From assembly GCA_018970445.1 (NCBI GenBank), contig JAGWWF010000016.1, positions 1 to 64,000 on the forward strand: a stretch of DNA of 64,000 bases. Direction: 5' to 3'. This DNA comes from Alphaproteobacteria bacterium (GTDB taxonomy: Bacteria; Pseudomonadota; Alphaproteobacteria; Sphingomonadales; Sphingomonadaceae). The notes beneath the pieces were generated by a model. The model saw nothing but the letters and a program-made list of their open reading frames with translations. It was not told the origin of the DNA and did not search any database. This document shows positions 9,007-18,517 of the stretch, piece after piece; the stretch's first letter is position 1, and each line of letters begins with the position of its first letter. The position numbers and the translations under genes were made by a program.

Positions 9007-10748
9007 TCGGCCGCCAGCGCCGCCGTCGCCGGGGCGGCCTGCGGCCCGCGGATCAGGCCGCCGGGCAGGGCGCCCGTCATCTGCCCGGCCCGGAAGGTGA
9101 CGACGCCGTTCTTGATCGTGGCGACATAGCCATCGGCCTTTTGCAGCAGCCGCTTGCCGCCGGCCGGCAGATCGAACGCCAGCCACGGCTTGCCCAGCTG
9201 CAACCGATCCAGATCGATGATGTTGAAATCGGCCAGATAGCCCGGCGCGATGATGCCGCGATCGTTCAGGCCATAGAGTTTCGCCGTGTCGTGGCACTGG
9301 CGGCGGATGGCGTTTTCCAGCGCCACCGTGCCGCGCGCCCGGTCGCGCACCCAGTGTTGCAGCAGATAGGTCGGGCTGGCGGCATCGCAGATGGTGCCGC
9401 AATGGGCGCCGCCGTCCGACAGGGAAATCACCACATCGTCGCGCTGCAGCAGGCCGGCCACGAAATCCAGATTGCCATCGGCATAATTCAGGATGGGGAA
9501 ATAGATGAAGCCGCTGCCGCCGTTCGCCGACAGCAGATCATAGGCATATTCGGCCGGCGGCTTGCCGGCGGCAGCGGCGCGGGCGGCGATGGTTTCGGCC
9601 TGCGTCGGTTCATAGTTGAAGCCGTCGCCCATTTCGTAATGCAGGCCAAAGCCTTGCGCGACCGCCATCAGCAGCATCTGGACATCGGATTCGGGAATCA
9701 CATCGGGTTCAGCGAGCAATTTCGCCTTCCACACCGGATCGCTGATGCAGGCCCATTGTTCGTCCCACGGGGCGGCATCGATCGCCTGCCAGCTGGGCTT
9801 GAACTTGAACGGGTGCACGGTGCCGCGCCAGGCCATCAATATGCCGTTGCCGCGGATGGCGATCTGGGCAACGATATTGGCCCCTTGCGCATTGGCCCGC
9901 GCCGTTTCGGCCATCTGTTCTTCCCACGGCAGTTCCTTGGCGATGGATTGCAGCATGGCAAAGGTGACGGGCAGGCCGGTTTCCCGGCTCATCTGCGCCA
10001 TCCAGCCGAATTCATCCCATTCGCGGCGAAGGTCGCTGGCCATTTCGAACACGCCGTGGCCCACCCGGCCCATGGCGCGGCCGATGGCGATCAGTTCGTC
10101 CTTTTCCGCCGTGGTGCCGGGCACCAGCTCGCCGTCGATCGATTTGTGCAGGATGGTGCGGCTGGTCGAAAAGCCCAGCGCCCCGGCCTGCACGCCTTCG
10201 GCCACGATCGCGGCCATTTTCGCGATGTCATCCGTGGTGGGCTTCTCGTTGCGCGCGCCGCGTTCGCCCATCACATAGGCGCGCACCGCCCCGTGCGGCA
10301 CATGGGTGGCCACATCGATGGTGCGCGGCCGCTTTTCCAGCGCATCCAGATATTCGGGGAAGCTTTCCCAATCCCAGCTCATGCCTTCGGCCAGCGCGGT
10401 GCCGGGAATATCCTCCACCCCCTCCATCAGGCCGATCAGCCACTGGTGCCGATCGGGCTTGGCCGGCGCAAAGCCCACGCCGCAATTGCCCATCACCACC
10501 GTGGTCACGCCATGCCAGCTGGATGGCGCCATTTCCGAATCCCAGGTCGCCTGCCCATCATAGTGGGTGTGGATGTCCACGAAGCCGGGGGTGACGATCA
10601 GGCCGTCCGCCGCAATCTCCTCGCGGCCGGGCGCGGTGATGTGGCCCACGGCGGTGATGCGCCCGCCGTCCACCGCGATATCGCCGACAAAGCGCGGATT
10701 GCCGCTGCCATCTACGATGGTGCCACCACGAATGACCAGATCATGCAT
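9003..10748 (-). CDS. Amidohydrolase, N-acyl-D-amino-acid deacylase (D-aminoacylase) type
   Basis: A 581-residue member of the amidohydrolase superfamily. The N-terminal beta-sandwich strand is [16 protein letters not shown]. The metal-binding [11 protein letters not shown] lies near residue 65, with the C-terminal [20 protein letters not shown] typical of D-aminoacylase/N-acyl-D-glutamate deacylase relatives, and the closing [12 protein letters not shown] where the metal-site domain returns to the sandwich. No signal peptide is visible, so it should be cytoplasmic. It is translationally coupled to the exported acylase downstream. Together they could release amino acids from N-acylated compounds in two compartments (inference). 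The ATG at 10748 has GGGGAGGA a short distance upstream. Confidence 0.88.
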   Translation of the reverse strand: MHDLVIRGGTIVDGSGNPRFVGDIAVDGGRITAVGHITAPGREEIAADGLIVTPGFVDIHTHYDGQATWDSEMAPSSWHGVTTVVMGNCGVGFAPAKPDRHQWLIGLMEGVEDIPGTALAEGMSWDWESFPEYLDALEKRPRTIDVATHVPHGAVRAYVMGERGARNEKPTTDDIAKMAAIVAEGVQAGALGFSTSRTILHKSIDGELVPGTTAEKDELIAIGRAMGRVGHGVFEMASDLRREWDEFGWMAQMSRETGLPVTFAMLQSIAKELPWEEQMAETARANAQGANIVAQIAIRGNGILMAWRGTVHPFKFKPSWQAIDAAPWDEQWACISDPVWKAKLLAEPDVIPESDVQMLLMAVAQGFGLHYEMGDGFNYEPTQAETIAARAAAAGKPPAEYAYDLLSANGGSGFIYFPILNYADGNLDFVAGLLQRDDVVISLSDGGAHCGTICDAASPTYLLQHWVRDRARGTVALENAIRRQCHDTAKLYGLNDRGIIAPGYLADFNIIDLDRLQLGKPWLAFDLPAGGKRLLQKADGYVATIKNGVVTFRAGQMTGALPGGLIRGPQAAPATAALAAE

Positions 10749-10824
10749 TGCCGGTTCCTCCCCAGGATCGCGGCAATAGCATGCCCGTTTGGCGGCCCGG
10801 CTCAAGCCGCATCTTTGGGCAGGG

Positions 10825-11013
10825 TCAACCCTTGGGGGCCGGGGCCGGGGCCTGCGCCTGTTGCGGCCGTTCCGGATCGGGCGGCAGATGGCCCCATTTG
10901 TCGGCATCGATCGCCGGAGCCGGCTGGCTGCTTTCCACGCCGCAGCCGCCCAGCGCCAGCACCGCCAGAATCAGCAAGGGGGCAAGGGCGGGGCGAACGG
11001 GCATGGATGGCAA
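10825..11013 (-). CDS. Small predicted lipoprotein (62 aa)
   Basis: A basic start (MPSMPVRPALAPLL) is followed by a hydrophobic stretch and the lipobox LGGC, with the acylated Cys at residue 24. The mature part is about 39 residues, Pro/Ala/Gln-rich, and ends APAPAPKG. I recognise no family. A second ATG three codons downstream (base 11004) is also possible. It sits between the amidohydrolase and the divergent gshA, in its own small transcription unit or at the head of the amidohydrolase-acylase unit. The good lipobox makes a real gene likely despite its size. Confidence 0.65.
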   Translation of the reverse strand: MPSMPVRPALAPLLILAVLALGGCGVESSQPAPAIDADKWGHLPPDPERPQQAQAPAPAPKG

Positions 11014-11128
11014 TGTGATGATGCATGATCAAATGGCAAGGGGGCCAATGCCGCAAACCGGCCCGTCATCACCCTGTAACCTGCGGCTCTGATTGCCTGA
11101 ACCGGGCAACGGGGTTAAGGCGCGGGGC

Positions 11129-12502
11129 ATGAGCAACAAGGTCACCGCTGCGGGCGACGACGCCATCATCGAAACGCGCGATCAACTGATCGCGGTCTTT
11201 GCCGATGGTGCCAAGCCCAGGGCCGCCTGGCGCATCGGCACGGAGCATGAGAAATTCGTGTTCCGCACCACCGATCACGGCGCCCCGTCCTATGACGAGC
11301 CCGGCGGCATCCGCGATCTGTTGCAGGCGATGACCCGCTTTGGCTGGGAACCGATCGAGGAGGGCGGCCATGTCATCGCCCTGAAGGGGGCCGATGGCAA
11401 CATCAGCCTGGAACCGGCCGGCCAGTTCGAACTGTCGGGCGCGCCGCTGGAAAATCTGCACCAGACCTGCGCCGAATCCAACCGCCACCTGAAACAATGC
11501 CGCGAGGTGGGAGCCGAACTGGGCCTGGGCTTCCTGGGCCTGGGCTTCTGGCCCGACAAGGCCCGCGCCGACCTGCCGGTGATGCCCAAGGGTCGTTATG
11601 CCATCATGCTGCGCCACATGCCGCGGGTGGGCACGCTGGGGCTGGACATGATGCTGCGCACCTGCACCATCCAGACCAATCTGGATTATGCCAGCGAAGC
11701 CGACATGGTGAAGAAGTTCCGGGTTTCCATGGCCCTGCAGCCGCTGGCCACCGCGCTGTTCGCCAATTCGCCGTTCACGCAGGGGCAGCCCAACGGCTTC
11801 AAGTCCTTCCGCAGCCATATCTGGACCGATACCGATCCGGCCCGCACCGGCACCCTGCCCTTCGTGTTCGAAGATGGCTTCGGCTTTGAACGCTATGCCG
11901 ATTATGCCCTCGATGTGCCGATGTATTTTGTCTACCGCGATGGCCGCTACATCGATGCCGCCGGGCAGAGCTTCCGCGATTTCCTCGCCGGCCGGCTGCC
12001 GGCGCTGCCCGGCGAAAAGCCGCGGCTGGGCGACTGGAAGGATCATCTGTCCACCGCCTTTCCCGAAGTGCGGATGAAATCCTATCTGGAAATGCGCGGC
12101 GCCGATGGCGGCCGCTGGGATCGCATCTGCGCGCTGCCGGCCTTCTGGGTGGGCCTGTTGTATGACCAGACGGCGCTGGATGCCGCCTGGGACGTGGTGA
12201 AACACTGGACAGCGGCCGATCACGACCGGCTGCGCCGCGAGGTGCCGGCGCTGGCGCTGGGGGCGGCCAGCCCCAATGGCGGCACGTTGCAGCAACTGGG
12301 GGCCCAGGTGCTGGCCATTGCCGATGCCGGGCTGCTGGCGCGCGCCTGCCTGAACGCCGCCGGCGACAGCGAACAGGGCTTTCTGGCCCCCTTGCGTGAA
12401 ATTGTCGCGAGCGGCCAGACCAACGCCGATCGCCTGCTGGCGCAGTGGCATGGGCCCTGGGCCGGCGATCTGTCCCGCATCTATGAATCCGAGGCTTATT
12501 GA
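11129..12502 (+). CDS. gshA: Glutamate-cysteine ligase, plant/alphaproteobacterial type
   Basis: This enzyme catalyses the ATP-dependent joining of glutamate and cysteine, the first step of glutathione synthesis. The 457 residues match the GCS2-like form of alphaproteobacteria and plants: WRIGTEHEKFVF near residue 35 with the metal-binding Glu, GNISLEPAGQFELSG near residue 95, MPRVGTLGLDMMLRTCTIQTNLDY near residue 170, and SYLEMRGADGG near residue 315. The ATG at 11129 is chosen because the conserved N-terminus starts shortly after it. The 168 bases to the next gene hold a possible receptor promoter but no clear terminator. Confidence 0.95.
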   Translation: MSNKVTAAGDDAIIETRDQLIAVFADGAKPRAAWRIGTEHEKFVFRTTDHGAPSYDEPGGIRDLLQAMTRFGWEPIEEGGHVIALKGADGNISLEPAGQFELSGAPLENLHQTCAESNRHLKQCREVGAELGLGFLGLGFWPDKARADLPVMPKGRYAIMLRHMPRVGTLGLDMMLRTCTIQTNLDYASEADMVKKFRVSMALQPLATALFANSPFTQGQPNGFKSFRSHIWTDTDPARTGTLPFVFEDGFGFERYADYALDVPMYFVYRDGRYIDAAGQSFRDFLAGRLPALPGEKPRLGDWKDHLSTAFPEVRMKSYLEMRGADGGRWDRICALPAFWVGLLYDQTALDAAWDVVKHWTAADHDRLRREVPALALGAASPNGGTLQQLGAQVLAIADAGLLARACLNAAGDSEQGFLAPLREIVASGQTNADRLLAQWHGPWAGDLSRIYESEAY

Positions 12503-12670
12503 ACGGCGGCGGCCGCGTTCGCGCCCCGTTCTGGCGGGCGCACCCTCTCATTTCCCAGCGCCGAATCGGCCCTTGCCAAGCAGCCATTTTGCCTTAACAC
12601 TCAACGTGTCGTGATACTGGCCCGCCCGCTCTGGGCAGAGGCTGGACGCGCGTTTTTTGGGGAGGAAGAA

Positions 12671-15631
12671 ATGGCTCTTGCTGCTTTGCGCGCCGGAAGC
12701 GCGCTGTTCGTGATGACATCGGCGCTGGCCTGGGGATCGGCTGCCGCCGCCCAGCAGCCGGCACCGGCACAGACCGCCCAGGCCGAGGCCGAGCCGCAGG
12801 AAGATCTGGAAATCGTCGTCACCGGCAGCTTCATCCGCGGCGCGCGCGAAGACGCGGCCATGCCGATCGACGTGTTCACGGCCGATGACCTCAACCAGCA
12901 GGGCGTCAGCACGCCGCTGGAATTCATCAAGCAGTTGCCGTCGGTGGGCGCGACGCTGGGTGATTCCAACCAATATTCCACCGCTTCGCAGGGCTTTCAG
13001 GGCAATGGCTCGCTGAACCTGCGCGGCCTCGGCCCGGAACGCACGCTGGTGCTGTTCAACGGCCGCCGCACCGTGCTGGCACCGGGTGACGGCTTCATCG
13101 ATACCAACCTGATCCCGGTGTTTGCGTTGCAGAACATCGAAGTGCTGAAGGATGGCGCGGCCGCCACCTATGGTTCCGATGCCATTGCCGGTGTCGCCAA
13201 CTTCACAACCCGCAGCAATCTCAATGGCGTGATCATCCAGGGTGATTTCGATGCCATCAAGGGCTCGCGCGGCAACTGGACCGGATCGATCCTGGCTGGC
13301 AAGCAGTTCGGCCGGCTCAACCTGATGGCCGGCTTTGGCTGGCAGCACCGCTCCACGCTCGCCAATTTCAGCCGTGCGTTCAGCCGCACGCCCTTTGCCG
13401 TCAACCCGTCGGGCTGGTCGGCGCTGTCGACGCCCGGTCTGTTCAACGTGCGCCGTCAGGATGGCACCTCCGTGACCGCGCGCGACGGCGGCAACGCCGG
13501 CTGCGCCGCGGTGGGCGGCGTGAACGACGGCACGCTGTGCCGGTTCAGCTTCATCCCGTGGAACAACATCATCGAAGAGGAAGATCGCTACCAGGCCTAT
13601 GCCCAGGCCGATTGGGAAGTGTCGGATCGCACAAAGGTGCGGCTGGAATTCCTCTATGCCCAGACCGATCTGAACTCCCTGGGTTATTCGCCGTCCTTCC
13701 CGCCCACCCAGGGCCCGCGCGGTTCGGGTTCGGCCAACGCCTTCAGCGTTGCGCCCAACAACCCCGGCGTCGCGCCCTTCCTGTCGCAAACCGGGCTTGC
13801 CGCCAACGATCCGGCCAATCCGATCACGGCCGTCACCGCGGTGTTCTGGCGGCCGTTCGGCTGGCTGGGCAATCCGGCCGATCCCGATCGCGGCACCGGC
13901 CGTGGCCGGGCCAACAACAAGGCCTATCGCTTCTCCGGCGGGATCGAGCATGAATTTGCCGACAATTTCCGCGGCCAGTTCTATGCCACCTGGTGGCGGT
14001 CTGACCGGCGCACCGCCGTGCCCGACATGATCGGCAGCCGCCTGCAGGCGGCCCTGAACGGCCTGGGCGGCCCCAACTGCACCGGCACCACGCCGGGCGC
14101 CAATGGCTGCCAATGGTTCAACCCCTTCATCAACGCCGCGCAGCCGATCTCGATCCAGGGGCTGACCAACCCCAATTTCGTGCCGGGCGCGTCGAACAGC
14201 GTTGATCTGGTCAACTGGGTGCATGTCAAGAACGGCACCTATCAGGTGGAAGAACAGACGGTTCTGGATGCCATCTTCTCCGGCGAAACCGGCATCGATC
14301 TGGGCGGCGGGCCGATCGCCTATGCCTTTGGTGCCCAGTATCGCGGCAACCGCTGGAACAGCGCGCCGATCAACCCCGAATCCGATCTGAACGTGAACCC
14401 CTGCTTCGTGCTGGGTGATCGCAGCTGCGTCGGCACGCCGATCGAAGGCGTTGGCTCCTTCATCTTCCTGGGCGGCACCCGCGCCGAACGGGTGACGCAG
14501 GAAGTCAAGGCGGTGTTCGCGGAAGTGAAGATCCCGGTCAGCACCCGGCTGGAGGTGACCGCGGCCGCCCGCTTCGAAGATTATGGCGGCGCGGTGGGCA
14601 GCACCTTCAACCCCAAGGGCACGGTGCGCTGGAACGCCACCGACTGGCTGATCCTGCGCGGTTCGGTGGGCACCACCTTCCGCGGGCCGCGCGCCAACCA
14701 GGTCGCCCGCAACCAGATCACCAGCCTGGCCGGCATCCAGGCGGCGGCCAACAACTTCAAGTCGGTCGATATCTTCGGCAACCCCAACGATCTGGGGCCG
14801 GAAACCGCCTTCACCTACAATGTGGGTGCCGTGGTCAAGACCGGCGGCTTCAGCGTTTCGGCGGATTACTGGAGCTTTGACGTCAACGACCGCATCGCCA
14901 CCACGCCGGCCCAGGCCATTGCCACCTCGGTGGCCAGCGGCGCAGTTGCGGCCAACGGCACCCGCTTTGCCAATTGCAGCAGCGTGCTGGCCAATCTGAT
15001 CACCTTCCAGGGCGGCTGCGTGCAGGGCACCACCACCGGGTTCGACATCTCCCGCGTCCGCACCGACTGGGTGAACGGCCCCGGCATCAAGGTCAGCGGC
15101 CTTGACCTGTCGATCGATTACAAGACCGGCATGCTCGGCGGCCAGCTCAGCGTGGGGGCCCAGGGCAGCTTCATCCTCAACTTCAAGTTCGAGGATTTCG
15201 TCTTCCGCGGCGTGCTGCTGCAAAGCGGCTATCAGGCGCGCGGCTTCACCAACTATTTCCGCGATCCGCTCACCGTCTCGCCGTTCCGGGCCAATGCCTG
15301 GGTGAATTACAACATCGATGGCTTCAACGCCCGCTACCAGCTGCGCTATGTCGATGGGGTGCGGGATGATCGCTGCATCGGCCTGACCAATTGTGCCAGC
15401 ACCAGCTTTGGCCCGACCAACTTTGGTGCCACGGTGAATGCCTTCACCCAGCACGACATCCACTTCCAGTATGATCTGCCGTTCGAAGGCGTGAAGACCC
15501 AGCTGCAATTCTCGGTGGAAAACTTCACCAATGCCGATCCGCCGGGATCGCGTCTGGAACCGTCCTACGATCCGTTCATCGGCAATCCGCTGGGCCGCGT
15601 GTTCCGCTTTGGCGCCCGCGTGCAGTTCTAA
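12671..15631 (+). CDS. TonB-dependent outer-membrane receptor, large loop type
   Basis: A 986-residue outer-membrane receptor. A signal peptide (to about residue 28, ending AAAAQQ) is followed by a Pro/Ala/Gln linker and the start EIVVTGSFIRG that is characteristic of sphingomonad receptors. The plug domain (MPIDVFTADDLNQQGVSTPLEF...LNLRGLG...LFNGRR...IEVLKDGAAATYGSDAIAGV) runs to about residue 190. The rest is a 22-strand barrel ending in the C-terminal aromatic FGARVQF needed for BAM insertion. All ten cysteines occur as five closely spaced pairs in predicted surface loops. The ATG at 12671 follows GGAGGAAGAA, a strong ribosome site. The substrate is unknown; no transport partner lies alongside. 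Confidence 0.95.
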   Translation: MALAALRAGSALFVMTSALAWGSAAAAQQPAPAQTAQAEAEPQEDLEIVVTGSFIRGAREDAAMPIDVFTADDLNQQGVSTPLEFIKQLPSVGATLGDSNQYSTASQGFQGNGSLNLRGLGPERTLVLFNGRRTVLAPGDGFIDTNLIPVFALQNIEVLKDGAAATYGSDAIAGVANFTTRSNLNGVIIQGDFDAIKGSRGNWTGSILAGKQFGRLNLMAGFGWQHRSTLANFSRAFSRTPFAVNPSGWSALSTPGLFNVRRQDGTSVTARDGGNAGCAAVGGVNDGTLCRFSFIPWNNIIEEEDRYQAYAQADWEVSDRTKVRLEFLYAQTDLNSLGYSPSFPPTQGPRGSGSANAFSVAPNNPGVAPFLSQTGLAANDPANPITAVTAVFWRPFGWLGNPADPDRGTGRGRANNKAYRFSGGIEHEFADNFRGQFYATWWRSDRRTAVPDMIGSRLQAALNGLGGPNCTGTTPGANGCQWFNPFINAAQPISIQGLTNPNFVPGASNSVDLVNWVHVKNGTYQVEEQTVLDAIFSGETGIDLGGGPIAYAFGAQYRGNRWNSAPINPESDLNVNPCFVLGDRSCVGTPIEGVGSFIFLGGTRAERVTQEVKAVFAEVKIPVSTRLEVTAAARFEDYGGAVGSTFNPKGTVRWNATDWLILRGSVGTTFRGPRANQVARNQITSLAGIQAAANNFKSVDIFGNPNDLGPETAFTYNVGAVVKTGGFSVSADYWSFDVNDRIATTPAQAIATSVASGAVAANGTRFANCSSVLANLITFQGGCVQGTTTGFDISRVRTDWVNGPGIKVSGLDLSIDYKTGMLGGQLSVGAQGSFILNFKFEDFVFRGVLLQSGYQARGFTNYFRDPLTVSPFRANAWVNYNIDGFNARYQLRYVDGVRDDRCIGLTNCASTSFGPTNFGATVNAFTQHDIHFQYDLPFEGVKTQLQFSVENFTNADPPGSRLEPSYDPFIGNPLGRVFRFGARVQF

Positions 15632-15655
15632 GGCAATGCAGCGCGCGGCCGGGCG

Positions 15656-16411
15656 TTACCGCCCGCGCCGCGCGCAGGCATAAAGCGCGATGGCGCCGGC
15701 GTTGGACACGTTCAGGCTTTCCACGCCCGAAATCGGCAGGCGGGCCAGCTGGTCGCAATTCTCGATGGTCAGGTGGCGCAGGCCTTCGCCCTCGCTGCCC
15801 AGCACCAGCGCCGGCTGGCAACGGCCCAGCGCGGTTTCCAGATCGTCGGGGGCGTCGCCATCCAGGGCGATGCGCCAGAAGCCGGCCTCGCCGATCTCGC
15901 CCAGCGCGCGCGCCAGATTGACCACGCGCACCCACGGCAACGTCTCCAGCGCGCCGCTGGCACTGCGCGCCAGCACCCCCGATTCGGCCGGGCTGTGGCG
16001 ATCCTGCGTCACCAGCGCCCGTGCATTGAACGCCAGCGCCGATCGCATGATCGCCCCCACATTGTGCGGATCTGTCACCTGGTCCAGCACCACGATCGGC
16101 CGGTTGTCGCCATCATTGGCCTGTTTCAATATGTCGCCCAGCCACACCGTCTCCAGCGGCTCCACCTCCAGCACATAACCCTGGTGCGGCGCATCGACCG
16201 GGCACAGCCGGCCCAGATCATGATCATCGCCATATTGCACCTGCAGGCCGGGCGGGATCACGATGGTCTTGGCCGTCGCCGGTGTCAGCCACAATTTGCG
16301 GTGGCTGCGGTCGGGATTGTCCAGCGCGGCAAACACCGCATGGCGGCCATACAGGCGCGGGAACGGGCTTTTCTGGCCCAGCTGGTTCTTGGGGTGCGGC
16401 CTGCGGCCCAT
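15656..16411 (-). CDS. rlmB: 23S rRNA Gm2251 2'-O-methyltransferase, TrmH/SpoU family
   Basis: A 251-residue SPOUT methyltransferase. An N-terminal substrate-binding domain (FPRLYGRHAVFAALDNPDR) is followed by the knotted catalytic domain with motif 1 PHNVGAIMRSA, motif 2 LVLGSEGEGLR and motif 3 ESLNVSNAGAIALYA. These three motifs define RlmB/TrmH. In E. coli RlmB methylates G2251 in the P loop of 23S rRNA; the exact target here rests on family similarity. The frame stays open across the tRNA-Tyr gene upstream, so the ATG at 16411 is chosen, just after the tRNA. It converges on the receptor gene with 24 bases between the stops. Confidence 0.9.
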   Translation of the reverse strand: MGRRPHPKNQLGQKSPFPRLYGRHAVFAALDNPDRSHRKLWLTPATAKTIVIPPGLQVQYGDDHDLGRLCPVDAPHQGYVLEVEPLETVWLGDILKQANDGDNRPIVVLDQVTDPHNVGAIMRSALAFNARALVTQDRHSPAESGVLARSASGALETLPWVRVVNLARALGEIGEAGFWRIALDGDAPDDLETALGRCQPALVLGSEGEGLRHLTIENCDQLARLPISGVESLNVSNAGAIALYACARRGR

Positions 16412-16442
16412 GTCACATTGCCATCCTGTGCTGGCGGCACGG

Positions 16443-16529
16443 TGGTGGAGGGGGTTGGATTTGAACCAACGTAGGGTGAAACCCGGCAGATTTACAGTCT
16501 GCTGCCATTGACCGCTCGGCCACCCCTCC
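16443..16529 (-). tRNA. tRNA-Tyr (anticodon GTA)
   Basis: Read on the minus strand, the gene forms a full cloverleaf. The acceptor stem GGAGGGG pairs with CCCCTCC, the discriminator is A and CCA is encoded. The anticodon stem CAGAC...(GTA)...GTCTG-type loop reads ACTGTAAAT. A long variable arm is present, as expected for bacterial tyrosine tRNAs. The T-arm is GTTGG-TTCAAAT-CCAAC. It lies 31 bases upstream of rlmB on the same strand and may share its transcript. Confidence 0.95.
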
Positions 16530-16617
16530 ACAATCCGCTTGGGCGTGCCTGTCGGGAGGCGGCCAAATGGGGCAGTCGCGCGCGCCTGTCAACGGCCAAC
16601 TTGCATGGCTCCGGCGA

Positions 16618-17703
16618 TCAGCCGCGATCCGGCACCACGCGGTCGCGGCCCAGCCGCTTGGCCGTGTAAAGCGCGCTGTCGGCCCTGGCGATCAGTTCGT
16701 CGCCGCTCTGGCTGGCGCGATGTTCGGCAACGCCGGCGGAAAAGCTGATGCGGCCCATGCTGCTGCCATCGACAGCGCTGCGCAGCACCTGGCCGGCCAG
16801 TTCGGCGCGCACCCGGTCGATGCGGCCGGCGGCGGCCTGCACCGTCACGCCCGGCATCACGCCCACGAACTCCTCGCCGCCCAGCCGGCCGACCAGACCG
16901 CCGTCGCGGCCCAGCCGGTCGGCCAGATGGCGGGCGACAAAGCACAGCACATCATCACCCATGGCGTGGCCAAAACGATCGTTGAAGCGCTTGAAATGGT
17001 CGATATCCACCACCGTCAGGGCCAGCGGCACGCCGGTCGCCTCGGCCTCGGCCTGGGCCTTGTCCAGGGCGGCCATGATGCCGCGCCGGTTCATCACGCC
17101 GGTCAGCGCATCGGTCACGGCGGCGCGTTCGGCCTGGGTCAGCCGGTCGGCCAGCGCCCGGCTTTCGGCGGCGGCCTGATCCAGTTCGGTCATCAGCCGG
17201 GCATTGGCGGCCTGCACGGCCGCGGTGGCGCTGCCCAGCTGGTCCAGCAGGGCGGCCAGCCCGGTGGCGTCGATCGGCCCGGCCAGCTTGGCGCCGCCCA
17301 CGGCAATGGCGCGGCCGTAATCGGCCAGATCGGTCTGCCCGGTCTGGATGCGCAGGCCCAGCGCTTCGGCCTGGCCCTGGGCCTCGGCGATCAGCTGGTT
17401 CACCTGCGCCTCGCTCATCTGGCCCAGATGGGTCTCGCGCAGCGCCATCACCGTGCTGATCGTCAACCCGTCGCCGGCGATGGCCCGGTCGATGGCCAGC
17501 GAAAGATCATGATCATCATCGCGCACATAGCGCCACAGCACGTCATACACCGGCGGCTCTGCCGGCAGCCCGGTGCGCACCAGCAGGCCGCGCACCCGAT
17601 CGAACCAGCCCAGCGCGCCGGCCGGTGCCGCCCCGCCTGGCGCCAGATCGGCCGGTGCCGGCACTTCGGCTGCCGCCTGATATGGCCCCGGCTGATATTG
17701 CAT
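16618..17703 (-). CDS. GGDEF-domain diguanylate cyclase
   Basis: A 361-residue cytoplasmic protein predicted to make cyclic di-GMP from two GTP. The C-terminal 165 residues form a GGDEF domain: DALTGVMNRRG, VVDIDHFKRFND, and the catalytic GGEEF near residue 272. The upstream residues read RDGG rather than RxxD, so the usual product-inhibition site appears to be missing. The first 190 residues contain no domain I recognise. They include a helical, Ala/Gln-rich part (residues about 145-190) that may form a coiled coil for dimerisation. No membrane segment is present. The ATG at 17703 follows GGAAGGACAGGG. It sits between two tRNA genes. Confidence 0.92.
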   Translation of the reverse strand: MQYQPGPYQAAAEVPAPADLAPGGAAPAGALGWFDRVRGLLVRTGLPAEPPVYDVLWRYVRDDDHDLSLAIDRAIAGDGLTISTVMALRETHLGQMSEAQVNQLIAEAQGQAEALGLRIQTGQTDLADYGRAIAVGGAKLAGPIDATGLAALLDQLGSATAAVQAANARLMTELDQAAAESRALADRLTQAERAAVTDALTGVMNRRGIMAALDKAQAEAEATGVPLALTVVDIDHFKRFNDRFGHAMGDDVLCFVARHLADRLGRDGGLVGRLGGEEFVGVMPGVTVQAAAGRIDRVRAELAGQVLRSAVDGSSMGRISFSAGVAEHRASQSGDELIARADSALYTAKRLGRDRVVPDRG

Positions 17704-17838
17704 TGCCCTGTCCTTCCCGCGACCCATGTTGCATCTGGCAAGGGGAACGGCGGTCAGGGCGGCGGATTAAGGCGGCGGCGGGCGATTTTGCGATGGTGAA
17801 GCCGGCTGCGGCCGCTGGTCGCGCAGCGCCGGCGGCGC

Positions 17839-17912
<74 letters not shown>

Positions 17913-18015
17913 GCTCAGCTTGCCTCTACGGCAGGCGTGCCGCTGTTTCAATGGTCTCGCGCGCGGCCCTCTTGCACCTTGGGCACCGCCTCTCTATAGC
18001 CGCACGCCTGCGCCT

Positions 18016-18091
18016 AGGAGTGTAGCTCAGTTGGTAGAGCATCGGTCTCCAAAACCGAGGGCCGGGGGTTCGAGCCCCTCCACTCCTGCCA
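18016..18091 (+). tRNA. tRNA-Trp (anticodon CCA)
   Basis: A plus-strand cloverleaf of 76 bases: acceptor AGGAGTG with CACTCCT, discriminator G and an encoded CCA. The anticodon loop in CGGTC-TCCAAAA-CCG-type context reads CCA. The T-arm is CCGGGGGTTCGAGCCCC-like. tRNA-Trp directly before secE-nusG is a common order in alphaproteobacteria and marks the start of the ribosomal/RNA-polymerase locus. The following 190 bases before secE hold no feature I can name. Confidence 0.96.
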
Positions 18092-18281
18092 GCAGCCCGG
18101 AATTTCGGCCGCAAGTGGTTGAAGCAAAAGGCGGCTGATCCCATGTGAAGGGCGTGGTGATGCCAAGGCAGCCGGCGGCGGGGCAGGGCCCCGTGCCGGT
18201 TCTTGGTGTTGATGGGCGGCCCTGTGCACCGCACGGGGCTGATTCGTGTTGGGTTTTTGGTCTGGCAAAAGGCGAAGCTGC

Positions 18282-18509
18282 GTGAGCGACGGCAAAGCGG
18301 AAGTGGCGAAGAAGCCCCGGGTGTCTCCGGCGGAATTCGTGCGCCAGGTGCAAACCGAAACCCGCAAGATCGCCTGGCCCACGCTGCCCGATACGGTGCG
18401 GATGACGATCATGGTGCTGGTGATGACCAGCGTGCTGTCGGTCTTTTTCCTCGGCATCGATCAGGTGCTGGGCCGCACCGTCAAGTTCCTGCTCAGCCTG
18501 GCTGCCTGA
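18282..18509 (+). CDS. secE: Preprotein translocase subunit SecE
   Basis: A 75-residue single-span subunit of the SecYEG channel. The conserved amphipathic region is FVRQVQTETRKIAWPT, with the invariant Lys-x-x-W-P, followed by one membrane helix (MTIMVLVMTSVLSVFFLGID). This is the short alphaproteobacterial form. The GTG at 18282 is chosen because it gives SDGKAEVAKKPRVSPAEF; earlier GTG (18246) and TTG (18249) codons in frame would add about twelve residues. nusG begins nine bases after the stop. Confidence 0.93.
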   Translation: MSDGKAEVAKKPRVSPAEFVRQVQTETRKIAWPTLPDTVRMTIMVLVMTSVLSVFFLGIDQVLGRTVKFLLSLAA

Positions 18510-18517
18510 GGAAAAAC

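Noticed and set aside
9007-9402. Longer version of the acylase gene extending into the amidohydrolase gene
   Set aside because: The signal peptide starts at the ATG at 9006 and the upstream frame is a shadow of the amidohydrolase.
12548-15508. Minus-strand open frame of nearly 1000 codons opposite the TonB-dependent receptor
   Set aside because: Antisense shadow of the receptor, with no ribosome site or motif of its own.
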